Assembly: GCF_003966155.1 (NCBI RefSeq)
Contig: NZ_RXNS01000009.1
Span: 118,766-182,765 of the forward strand
Source: Halomonas nitroreducens
GTDB taxonomy: Bacteria; Pseudomonadota; Gammaproteobacteria; Pseudomonadales; Halomonadaceae
Reading direction: 5' to 3'
Length of the DNA: 64,000 bases
Positions 8,962 to 18,218 of this stretch are shown piece after piece. The notes below the pieces were generated by a model that was given only the letters and a program-made list of their open reading frames with translations, was not told the DNA's origin and did no database searches. A program made the translations under genes and the position numbers. Numbering within the stretch: position 1 is the stretch's first letter; each line of letters opens with the position of its first letter.

Positions 8962-9671
8962 GCGCCTCGCCCATCCTGATCACCGGCGGCGCCCAGCGCC
9001 TGGGGCGGCACTGTGCCGAACGGCTCGTCGACGAGGGCCATCCGGTAATCATCAGCTACCGTCGCGAGCGTCCTGCCCTGGATGCGCTGCGCGCACGCGG
9101 CATCGTCACCCTGCGGGCCGACTTCGCCAGCGAAGCCGGCATCCAGGATTTCCTGGTGCGGCTGCGGGCCGAGACCTCGTCGCTGCGGGCCATCGTGCAC
9201 AATGCCAGCGACTGGGCGCCGGACACGACGGACGACGATGCCGGGGAGAACTTCGAGCGGCTGTTCCGGGTGCATATGCTGGCGCCCTACCTGATCAACC
9301 TGCATGCGCGCGACCTGCTCGAGGCCTGCGGCGAGCCGATGCGTGACATCGTGCACATGACCGACTACGTGGCCCGCAAGGGCTCGCGCAAGCACGCCGC
9401 CTATGCCGCCACCAAGGCCGGACTCGAGAACCTGACCCTGTCCTTCGCGGCGATGTATGCGCCCTCGATCCAGGTCAACGCCATCGCCCCGGCGATGATC
9501 ATGCTGAACGAGGGGGACGACGAGGCCTATGCCGAAAAGGCCAGGGCCAAGTCCGCCATGGGCCTGATCCCCGGGCCGGGGATCATCCACCAGAGCCTGC
9601 GCTACCTGCTCGATAACCGCTACGTGACCGGGATCACCCTGCCAGTCGATGGCGGCCGGCATCTTCGCTAG
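8958..9671 (+). CDS. folM: Dihydromonapterin reductase (short-chain dehydrogenase)
   Basis: This is an SDR-family reductase of 237 residues. The nucleotide-binding motif is ITGGAQRLGRH near the N terminus, NAS follows in IVHNASDWAP, and the catalytic YAATK has Tyr149 and Lys153. The overall pattern, including IVHMTDYVARKGSRKHAAY and the end GITLPVDGGRHLR, is that of FolM, which reduces dihydromonapterin to tetrahydromonapterin, the cofactor of phenylalanine hydroxylase in relatives such as Pseudomonas. It overlaps fre by 4 nt, completing an ubiD-fre-folM transcription unit. A generic SDR function cannot be excluded. Confidence 0.85.
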   Translation: MSASPILITGGAQRLGRHCAERLVDEGHPVIISYRRERPALDALRARGIVTLRADFASEAGIQDFLVRLRAETSSLRAIVHNASDWAPDTTDDDAGENFERLFRVHMLAPYLINLHARDLLEACGEPMRDIVHMTDYVARKGSRKHAAYAATKAGLENLTLSFAAMYAPSIQVNAIAPAMIMLNEGDDEAYAEKARAKSAMGLIPGPGIIHQSLRYLLDNRYVTGITLPVDGGRHLR

Positions 9672-9712
9672 AATGCCGGTCATCCTGACGACCACCCCGA
9701 GAGGAGCATGAC

Positions 9713-9841
9713 ATGGCGGGACACGACGAGAACTTCAAGGACGACAGCGGCCTGCTGGCGGTCTTCCTGGGCCTGGCGGTGCTGGTTGGCATGAGCGCAC
9801 TGCCGGCAACCATCGGCTGGGTGCAGCTGGCCACCGGTTGA
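9713..9841 (+). CDS. Small predicted membrane protein (42 residues)
   Basis: The ORF starts with ATG 6 nt after a strong GAGGAG ribosome site (9701-9706), 41 bp after folM. The product has a charged N terminus (MAGHDENFKDDS) and one hydrophobic segment at about residues 13-37 containing GLLAVFLGLAVLVG, ending WVQLATG. This fits a single-pass inner-membrane microprotein facing the cytoplasm with its acidic end. I do not recognise the family. Good ribosome site, typical codon use and position at the end of ubiD-fre-folM support it being real; it may belong to that operon. Confidence 0.6.
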   Translation: MAGHDENFKDDSGLLAVFLGLAVLVGMSALPATIGWVQLATG

Positions 9842-9857
9842 GCTGCCAGGGGACCAC

Positions 9858-9896
9858 GTCATCCTTGCCATCCGCTCCGCGAGACGGCAGGATGAC
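9858..9896 (+). terminator. Hairpin downstream of the small membrane ORF
   Basis: GTCATCCT (9858-9865) pairs with AGGATGAC (9889-9896), extended inward by GCC/GGC after a one-base bulge. There is no T-tract, so if it ends the ubiD-fre-folM transcript it would act weakly or protect the 3' end. It sits just before leader ORF 1. Confidence 0.35.
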
Positions 9897-9917
9897 AACA
9901 GACCTCAGGAGACGACC

Positions 9918-10064
9918 ATGGTATCGAGCCGACTCATGACCCCCTGCGATTCGCTGTCTGCCTCCGTGGCAGCGGCCTCCCGTGATCGGAGGGAGTTCAG
10001 CGGTCTCGTTCACTATTGGCCGGGCTACTGGTTTAGCGCCGGCGTGCCGGCGGCCGTGTCCTGA
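9918..10064 (+). CDS. Aromatic leader peptide 1 (48 residues)
   Basis: The start ATG is 6 nt after AGGAG (9907-9911). Residues 32-39 read HYWPGYWF: two Tyr, two Trp and one Phe within seven codons, extremely unusual in a random 48-residue ORF. The ORF ends at TGA 10062-10064 and is followed by a 12-bp perfect hairpin at 10121-10157. Another in-frame ATG at 9936 could also start it. The cluster suggests a peptide sensing charged tRNA-Trp and tRNA-Tyr, or a stalling peptide. No function beyond that is claimed. Confidence 0.6.
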   Translation: MVSSRLMTPCDSLSASVAAASRDRREFSGLVHYWPGYWFSAGVPAAVS

Positions 10065-10120
10065 CCCAGCATCAAGGACCACGCCGCGAGGCACGCCCCG
10101 CCCAGGGTTGCCTCCGACCA

Positions 10121-10157
10121 CAGAACCCCCGGACGGCCAACCCGCCCGGGGGTTCTG
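10121..10157 (+). terminator. Strong hairpin after leader peptide 1
   Basis: CAGAACCCCCGG (10121-10132) pairs perfectly with CCGGGGGTTCTG (10146-10157) across a 13-nt loop. No T-run follows (CATTGCAG), so it is not a classical intrinsic terminator. Two alternative pairings exist: GGGTTG (10105-10110) with CAACCC in its loop (10138-10143), and GGCGTGCC (10041-10048) with GGCACGCC (10090-10097). Both resemble the mutually exclusive arms of an attenuator. Confidence 0.5.
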
Positions 10158-10195
10158 CATTGCAGGCCCCGAGACACGACGACAGGAGACGATCC

Positions 10196-10360
10196 ATGAC
10201 CGCATCGCATCGCGCCCACGCCGAGTTCTGCACCCTGGGACGGGACTATTATGGCTATGGTTGGCGATTTAGCGATACGCGGTCGGGCCAGGGCGCCACC
10301 TCCGACCGTGAGACTGCCGGTGGCATGACGACCAGCCGATGTTCCCGCTCACGGAGTTGA
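10196..10360 (+). CDS. Aromatic leader peptide 2 (54 residues)
   Basis: The start ATG is 7 nt after AGGAG (10184-10188), in a block nearly identical to that of leader 1. Residues 17-25 read DYYGYGWRF: three Tyr, one Trp, one Phe. Unlike leader 1, this frame runs through the downstream hairpins and stops at 10358-10360, 5 nt before the DAHP synthase ATG, so a ribosome finishing it could reinitiate there. The aligned pattern EF..L...Y..GY.W.FS in both peptides supports common origin. Confidence 0.6.
   Translation: MTASHRAHAEFCTLGRDYYGYGWRFSDTRSGQGATSDRETAGGMTTSRCSRSRS
10278..10354 (+). promoter_or_regulatory. Mutually exclusive hairpins covering the DAHP synthase ribosome site
   Basis: Hairpin A pairs CGCGGTCGG (10278-10286) with CCGACCGTG (10302-10310), with one G-U pair. 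Hairpin B pairs CCGTGAG (10306-10312) with CTCACGG (10348-10354), and the latter overlaps ACGGAG, the apparent Shine-Dalgarno sequence of the downstream gene. The two share 10306-10310 and cannot coexist, suggesting translational control. I did not compute folding energies. Confidence 0.45.
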
Positions 10361-10365
10361 CCCCC

Positions 10366-11460
10366 ATGAACGCCCCCGTTTCCCTTGCCTGCCATTCGCT
10401 GAGCGACGCTACCGAGGCCCGTCGCGACACCACCCCCCAGCTGCCCACCCCCGAGGCCCTGCATCGGGCGCTGCCGCTCGAGCCGGCCCTGGCCCGGCGC
10501 ATCGAGGGCCAGCGCCAGGCCATCCGCGAGATCCTCGCGGGCCGCGACGACCGACTGCTGGTGGTGGTCGGCCCCTGCTCGATCCATGACCCTGAAGCCG
10601 CCCTGGAGTATGCCCGGCGGCTGGCGGCGCTGGCCCCGCAGATCGAGGATCGCATCCTGCCGGTAATGCGGGTCTACGTGGAGAAGCCCCGCACCACCGT
10701 GGGCTGGAAGGGCCTGGCCTATGACCCGGACCTGGACGGTCGAGGTGACCTGGCCCGGGGCCTGACGCTGTCGCGCTCGCTGATGCGCGAGATCGCCGCG
10801 CTGGGGCTGCCGGTGGCTACCGAGCTGCTGCAGCCGATGCTCGCCCCCTACCTGGACGACCTGCTGGCCTGGGTGGCGATCGGCGCTCGCACCACCGAGT
10901 CCCAGCTGCATCGCGAGATGGCCAGCGGCCTCGAGGCCGTAGTGGGCTTCAAGAACGCCACCAGCGGCGACCTGCAGGTGGCCATCGATGCCATGCGCGC
11001 CGCGGCCCATCCCCACCAGCATTTCGCCATGGCACCGGATGGCCGGCCGATGGTGCGCGAGACTCCGGGCAACCCGCATACCCACGTAGTGCTGCGCGGC
11101 GGCCACGGCGAGCCCAACTACCGGGCGCCCGAGGTGGCCGCCAGCCGTCGGGCACTGGAGGCGTCCGGCCTGGCCCCTCGGCTGATGGTCGATTGCAGCC
11201 ACGCCAATGCACGCAAGGACCATCGTCGCCAGAGCGAGGTGATGCTCGACGTCCTGGGGCAGCGCCTGGCCGGCGACTGCGCCCTGGTCGGGCTGATGCT
11301 GGAGAGTCATATCCACGAGGGCAAGCAGCCGCTGGTCCCGGGAAAGCTGCGCTACGGGGTCTCGGTCACCGACGCCTGTATCGGCTGGGAGACCACCGAG
11401 CACCTGCTGACGACCGCGGCGGAACGCCTGCGGGGGGCCAGTGTCGACGGGCGAGGCTAG
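10366..11460 (+). CDS. 3-deoxy-D-arabino-heptulosonate 7-phosphate (DAHP) synthase, class I alpha
   Basis: The enzyme condenses phosphoenolpyruvate and erythrose-4-phosphate, the entry step of the shikimate pathway. The 364-residue protein has the AroF/G/H signature: RIEGQRQAIREIL, LLVVVGPCSIHDP, RVYVEKPRTTVGWKGL, IGARTTESQLHREMASGL, VGFKNATSGD and MVDCSHANARKDH, including metal- and phosphate-binding residues. Which of AroF, AroG or AroH it equals, and so which amino acid inhibits it, cannot be read safely. ATG 10366 (MNAPVSLACHS) has ACGGAG nearby; an in-frame ATG at 10339 lies inside the leader. Expression is probably controlled by the double aromatic leader upstream. Confidence 0.95.
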   Translation: MNAPVSLACHSLSDATEARRDTTPQLPTPEALHRALPLEPALARRIEGQRQAIREILAGRDDRLLVVVGPCSIHDPEAALEYARRLAALAPQIEDRILPVMRVYVEKPRTTVGWKGLAYDPDLDGRGDLARGLTLSRSLMREIAALGLPVATELLQPMLAPYLDDLLAWVAIGARTTESQLHREMASGLEAVVGFKNATSGDLQVAIDAMRAAAHPHQHFAMAPDGRPMVRETPGNPHTHVVLRGGHGEPNYRAPEVAASRRALEASGLAPRLMVDCSHANARKDHRRQSEVMLDVLGQRLAGDCALVGLMLESHIHEGKQPLVPGKLRYGVSVTDACIGWETTEHLLTTAAERLRGASVDGRG

Positions 11461-11498
11461 CCGGGCTGCCGGGTGACGGCGCCGACTGTACGCCAGGC

Positions 11499-11527
11499 GA
11501 CGATGCCGTGATAATCCCGGCATCGTC
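11499..11527 (+). terminator. Hairpin after the DAHP synthase gene
   Basis: GACGATGCCG (11499-11508) pairs with CGGCATCGTC (11518-11527) around a 9-nt loop, 39 bp after the stop codon. No T-tract follows, so termination here is uncertain. Confidence 0.35.
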
Positions 11528-11548
11528 CCTCATCGCCAAGGCCACCCC

Positions 11549-12061
11549 ATGTCGTTTCGCTTCGAGTCCCACGATCCCCACACCTACCGCCGGACTTCCC
11601 GCCTGGTTGGCCTGGCCATGGCCGGTCAGCTGATCGTCTTCGGCCTGGTCTTCACCCAACTGCTCGGCACTGCCTTTACGCCGAGTCTCTGGCTCAATGC
11701 CCTGGGCGTGCTGCTGGGGCTGGTGGCCACCAGCCTGGTGCTGGCCGCGCTGCGCGAACGGCCCTGGCTGGGCCCGGTGCGTTATGGCTGGCGGCTCAAG
11801 CAGCAGCTCTCGAAGGTGAGTGGCTACCTGCCCACCCTGCGCCGGGGAATGGCCGAAGGCGACGAGCGGGCCCTGGCGGTGCTGGCCTTTTACCACCAGG
11901 GCATGGCGCAGCTGGGCGAGCTCGACGGGCGAACCCTGGACGACGATGCCGAGCTGCTGGCCGAACGTCAGGCCCTGCGCCTGGCCCGGCGGGCCCGCAG
12001 CCTGCCGGAGCGGGTCGAGGGCCTCGACGAGGCGGACCTCAGCGCCTTCCGCCGCGGATGA
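11549..12061 (+). CDS. DUF3087-like membrane protein of unknown function
   Basis: The 170-residue product begins MSFRFESHDPHTYRRTSRLVG. Two hydrophobic helices follow (about residues 20-42 and 47-67: AMAGQLIVFGLVFTQLLG and LGVLLGLVATSLVLAAL), then a soluble, Arg/Glu-rich helical C-terminal half. This arrangement resembles the DUF3087 proteins of Pseudomonas relatives; the assignment is from memory of the family, not a search. Function is unknown. It converges with ppk1, with only 7 bp between the two genes. Confidence 0.7.
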   Translation: MSFRFESHDPHTYRRTSRLVGLAMAGQLIVFGLVFTQLLGTAFTPSLWLNALGVLLGLVATSLVLAALRERPWLGPVRYGWRLKQQLSKVSGYLPTLRRGMAEGDERALAVLAFYHQGMAQLGELDGRTLDDDAELLAERQALRLARRARSLPERVEGLDEADLSAFRRG

Positions 12062-12068
12062 GCCGGGC

Positions 12069-14273
12069 CTAGACCCGGGCGGCGTAGGCGTAGAGCAGTG
12101 TCTCCTGGGCGCTGATGGGGGCCGCCTCGCCAGGGGTCTGCTTGACGTAGGTGCCGTCAGCCTGCAGTAGCCAGCTCTGGCAGTTGTCCACCAGGTAGGT
12201 CTCCAGGTCCTTGCGCACCTGGGCCGCCAGCTTCTTGTCGAGCAGCGGGAAACAGGTCTCCACCCGATGGAACATGTTGCGCGCCATGAAGTCGGCGCTT
12301 GAGCCCCAGGTCTCGGGCTTGCCGTCGTTGTGAAAGTGAAAGACCCGTGTGTGCTCGAGGAAGCGTCCGATGATCGAGCGCACCCGGATGGACTCGGAGA
12401 TACCCGGCAACCCGGGGCGCAGGCAGCACATGCCGCGGATGATCAGGTCGCACTCCACGCCGGCCTGGGCGGCCCGATAGAGGGCCTGGATCAGCTTGGG
12501 CTCGGTCACCGAGTTGCACTTGATAATCAGGTGGGCCCGCTTGCCCTTGCGGGCATGCTCGGCCTCCCGGTCGATCATCGCCACCAGTCGCTCATGGAGG
12601 GTGAAGGGCGCGTGAAGCAGTTTCTCGATCTGGCGGGCGCGGCCCATGCCGGAGAGTTGCTGAAAGACCTTGTGCACGTCGGCACAGAGCACCGGATCGG
12701 CGGTGAGCAGGCTGTAGTCGGTGTAAAGCTTGGCGGTCTTGGAATGGTAGTTGCCGGTGCCCAGGTGGGCGTAGTGGCGCAGCTGGCCCTTCTCGCGGCG
12801 CACGATGTGCATCATCTTGGCGTGGGTCTTGTAGGCCATCACCCCGTAGATGACGATGGCCCCGGCCTCCTGCAGACGCGAGGCCAGGGCGAGGTTGTCG
12901 GCCTCGTCGAAACGCGCCCGCAGCTCGATCACCACCGTGACTTCCTTGCCGTTGCCGGCGGCTTCCACCAGGGCGTTGACGATGGGCGAGTCGGCGCCGG
13001 TGCGGTAGAGGGTCTGCTTGATGGCCAGCACCTCCGGATCCCGGGCCGCCTCGCGCAGCATCTCCTCCACCGGCGAGAAGGAGTGGAAAGGGTGATGCAG
13101 CAGGATGTCGCCCTCGGCCATGGCCTGGAGCACGCTCTCGCGCTTCTTCAGCGCCTTGGGCAGGCCGGGCGTGAAGGAGCGATAGAGCAGCTCGGGGCGA
13201 TCCACGTCACCGAGTACGGACATCATGCGGGTGAGGTTCACCGGCCCGTTGACCCGGTAGAGATCGGCCTCATCGAGCTCGAACTGCCGGAGCAGGAACT
13301 CGGCCAGGTCGTCGGGACAGTTGTCTGCCACCTCCAGGCGCACGCCGCTGCCGTAGCGCCGTGAGAGCAGCTCGCCGCGCAGCGCCGAGGCCAGGTCCGA
13401 GACGTCCTCCGGATCCACCGACAGGTCGGCGTTACGTGTCAGGCGGAACTGGTAGCAGCCGCGCACCTTCATGCCGGGAAACACCTCCTCGGCATGGGCG
13501 TGGATCATCGACGACAGGAAGGCGTACTCGCTGAAGCCCTTCTCGCAGAGCTCGCCGGGCAGGGCGATGATGCGGGGCAGCGAGCGTGGCGCCGGCAGGA
13601 TGGCCAGGCCGCCCTCGCGGCCGAAAGCGTCCTTGCCCTCCAGCTCGACGATGAAGTTGAGGCTCTTGTTGACCAGGCGCGGGAAGGGGTGCGAGGGGTC
13701 GAGGCCGATGGGACTGATCACCGGCATGATCTCGGTCTCGAAGTAGTCCCGCACCCAGGCGCGCTGGGCCTCGGTCCAATCCCCGCGGCGACGGAAGCGC
13801 AGGCCCTGGGCCTCCAGAGCGGGGATCAGCGCCTCGTTGAGGATGCGGTACTGGCGCTCCACCTGGGCGTGGGCGATCTGGGAGATTTCGGCCAGCACCG
13901 AGCGCGGCGGACGGCCGTCGCTCCCGGGCGTCTCGTCGCCGACCATGATCTGGTTCTTCAGGCCGGCGACCCGGATCTCGAAGAACTCGTCCATGTTGGA
14001 CGAGAAGATCAGCAGGAACATCAGCCGGTTGAGCAGCGGGTGTGCCTCGTCCAGGGCCTGCTCCAGCACCCGCACATTGAACTGCAGGTGTGACAGCTCG
14101 CGGTTGAAGTACAGTCCCGGGTCAGTGAGGTCGGACTCGGGATCCGGCAGCGCCTTGGGCTTGATGCCGGTGCGGGTCTGGTTCAGGCGCGGGGCGGGAG
14201 CCTCGCTGATGATCTCGCCGCCGGACGCGTTGTCCGGGACGGAGGGCGTGTCGGGGCGGCGCGATTCGTCCAT
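12069..14273 (-). CDS. ppk1: Polyphosphate kinase 1
   Basis: Ppk1 reversibly polymerises the gamma-phosphate of ATP into polyphosphate through a phosphohistidine. The 734-residue protein has the N-terminal helical domain with LYFNRELSHLQFNVRVLEQA and SSNMDEFFEIRVAG, the middle domain, and the paired phospholipase-D-like C-terminal domains. The segment RHYAHLGTGNYHSKTAKLYTD carries the autophosphorylated His, and RGMCCLRPGLPG and RFLEHTRVFHFHNDG the second conserved cluster. The N-terminal 40 residues are low-complexity and Pro-rich, so the start is less certain than the rest. hemB follows upstream on the same strand, the ppk-hemB pairing seen in Pseudomonas. Confidence 0.96.
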   Translation of the reverse strand: MDESRRPDTPSVPDNASGGEIISEAPAPRLNQTRTGIKPKALPDPESDLTDPGLYFNRELSHLQFNVRVLEQALDEAHPLLNRLMFLLIFSSNMDEFFEIRVAGLKNQIMVGDETPGSDGRPPRSVLAEISQIAHAQVERQYRILNEALIPALEAQGLRFRRRGDWTEAQRAWVRDYFETEIMPVISPIGLDPSHPFPRLVNKSLNFIVELEGKDAFGREGGLAILPAPRSLPRIIALPGELCEKGFSEYAFLSSMIHAHAEEVFPGMKVRGCYQFRLTRNADLSVDPEDVSDLASALRGELLSRRYGSGVRLEVADNCPDDLAEFLLRQFELDEADLYRVNGPVNLTRMMSVLGDVDRPELLYRSFTPGLPKALKKRESVLQAMAEGDILLHHPFHSFSPVEEMLREAARDPEVLAIKQTLYRTGADSPIVNALVEAAGNGKEVTVVIELRARFDEADNLALASRLQEAGAIVIYGVMAYKTHAKMMHIVRREKGQLRHYAHLGTGNYHSKTAKLYTDYSLLTADPVLCADVHKVFQQLSGMGRARQIEKLLHAPFTLHERLVAMIDREAEHARKGKRAHLIIKCNSVTEPKLIQALYRAAQAGVECDLIIRGMCCLRPGLPGISESIRVRSIIGRFLEHTRVFHFHNDGKPETWGSSADFMARNMFHRVETCFPLLDKKLAAQVRKDLETYLVDNCQSWLLQADGTYVKQTPGEAAPISAQETLLYAYAARV

Positions 14274-14315
14274 GGGGTTCCCTGTCGTGGACCGGAGGCG
14301 ACTCCCCTCCGGCGG

Positions 14316-17130
<2,815 letters not shown>

Positions 17131-17134
<4 letters not shown>

Positions 17135-17541
17135 CGCGCGGCGGAATCCTTGTGGGCGTCGGCGTCTGGCTCATCGGCGGCCGTCTCGCGGGCTCTGGCC
17201 AGGGCATCGTCGAGGCGCTGCTCGGGCGGCGGCGAGGACGGAGCCTCCTCGGCGGAGGGCTTGGCGGGGTCCCGGGGAGGCGTGTCGGCGATGCCCTCCA
17301 CGTCACGCTTGACCCGGTCGAGGCCCTCGTCGAGCTTCTTCTGCTGCTCGTCGAGCTTCTGGCGCAGCTCCTCGGCCTCGAGCTGGGCGCTGATCTCGCG
17401 CTGCATGCCGGAGACCGTACGCTTGATCTTGCCGATCCACAGGCCCAGGGTCCGGGCGGCCTTGGGCAGGCGCTCGGGTCCCAGCACCAGCAGGCCTACC
17501 ACGCCGATGATCAACAGTTCGAGAAAGCCGATGTCGAACAT
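17131..17541 (-). CDS. tatB: Sec-independent translocase TatB
   Basis: TatB has an N-terminal transmembrane helix (MFDIGFLELLIIGVVGLLVLGPERLP) with the conserved Glu in FLELL and a GPERLP hinge, then an amphipathic helix and a long charged tail ending near residue 136. It forms the TatBC receptor for folded Tat substrates. It overlaps tatC by 4 nt and lies 6 bp after tatA, so the three are co-transcribed and probably coupled. Confidence 0.95.
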
Positions 17542-17547
17542 GGCGGC

Positions 17548-17802
17548 TTACTTGCGCTCTTCCTGTTCCTCGGGCTTCTGCTCGGCCTTGACGTCGTAGG
17601 TCTGACCCTCGTCGTCGTGGCGCACCTGGGCCTGGGGTTTGTCGGCTTCCTCGGTCTTGTCCTCGTCGTTCATGGCCTTCTTGAAGCCCTTCACGGCCCC
17701 GCCCAGGTCGCCGCCGACGTTGCGCAGCTTCTTGGTGCCGAAGATCAGGATAATGATGCCGAGCACGATCAGCAGCTGCCAGATACTGATACCACCTAAC
17801 AT
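17548..17802 (-). CDS. tatA: Sec-independent translocase TatA
   Basis: TatA polymerises to form the export pore or to weaken the membrane locally. The 84-residue protein starts [20 protein letters not shown], then [24 protein letters not shown], the textbook transmembrane helix, FGTKKLR hinge and amphipathic helix. The polar tail is longer than in E. coli E-type proteins but within range. The ribosome site GAGGAAAT precedes the ATG by a few bases. It lies 53 bp downstream of hisE. Confidence 0.95.
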   Translation of the reverse strand: MLGGISIWQLLIVLGIIILIFGTKKLRNVGGDLGGAVKGFKKAMNDEDKTEEADKPQAQVRHDDEGQTYDVKAEQKPEEQEERK

Positions 17803-17855
17803 AGAGATTTCCTCTGGTTCGGGTCCCGGGCCACGCCCGGAACGGTCGATGCGGA

Positions 17856-18191
17856 CTAACGTTGCCTCGCGGCCTTCTCGTCATGGCCGGAGAGGCCGAA
17901 CCGACGAGCGAGCTCGTCGAGCACTTGATGGTGGTCGAGCCCCAGGTGCGAGAGCATCACCAGGCTATGAAACCACAGGTCGGCCGTCTCGGCGATCACT
18001 GCCTGGTGCCGGTCGGCGTCACCGGCCTCGGCATCCTTGGCCGCCAGCAGGGTCTCGGTGGCTTCCTCGCCGACTTTCTCGAGTATCTTGTTCAAGCCCT
18101 TGTCATGCAAGCTGGCCACGTAGGAGTCCTGGGGGGCCGCCTGGCGGCGCTGCTCAAGCACATCATGGAGGCGGTCGAGAATATCACTCAT
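17856..18191 (-). CDS. hisE: Phosphoribosyl-ATP pyrophosphatase
   Basis: HisE hydrolyses phosphoribosyl-ATP to phosphoribosyl-AMP, step two of histidine synthesis. The all-alpha MazG-like fold is visible: [32 protein letters not shown], with the acidic metal ligands in EKVGEEATE and the later [13 protein letters not shown]. The start [16 protein letters not shown] at 18191 fits relatives; an in-frame ATG at 18206 would add five residues. In Pseudomonas hisI precedes hisE here; no hisI lies between ubiB and hisE in this window. Confidence 0.92.
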   Translation of the reverse strand: MSDILDRLHDVLEQRRQAAPQDSYVASLHDKGLNKILEKVGEEATETLLAAKDAEAGDADRHQAVIAETADLWFHSLVMLSHLGLDHHQVLDELARRFGLSGHDEKAARQR

Positions 18192-18218
18192 GGGAGTAGG
18201 TTCCATTACAGGGGATCG

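Larger units (their letters stand above)
9842..10365 (+). promoter_or_regulatory. Composite leader region of the DAHP synthase gene
   Basis: This 524-bp non-genic stretch holds two similar leader units in tandem. Each has AGGAGACGA-(T)-CCATG, a short ORF with clustered aromatic codons ending near TTTAGCG, then CCAGGG..TCCGACC..and a hairpin. Unit 1 spans about 9907-10157 and unit 2 about 10184-10354. The shared blocks in the same order indicate duplication. By analogy with amino-acid attenuators, ribosome behaviour at Tyr/Trp/Phe codons probably sets expression of the downstream DAHP synthase, the first enzyme of aromatic synthesis. The mechanism is inferred. Confidence 0.65.

Noticed and set aside
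12330..13364. Forward ORF of 344 codons inside ppk1
   Set aside because: It is antisense to strongly conserved ppk1 sequence, rich in His/Gly/Gln, and has no domain-like pattern.
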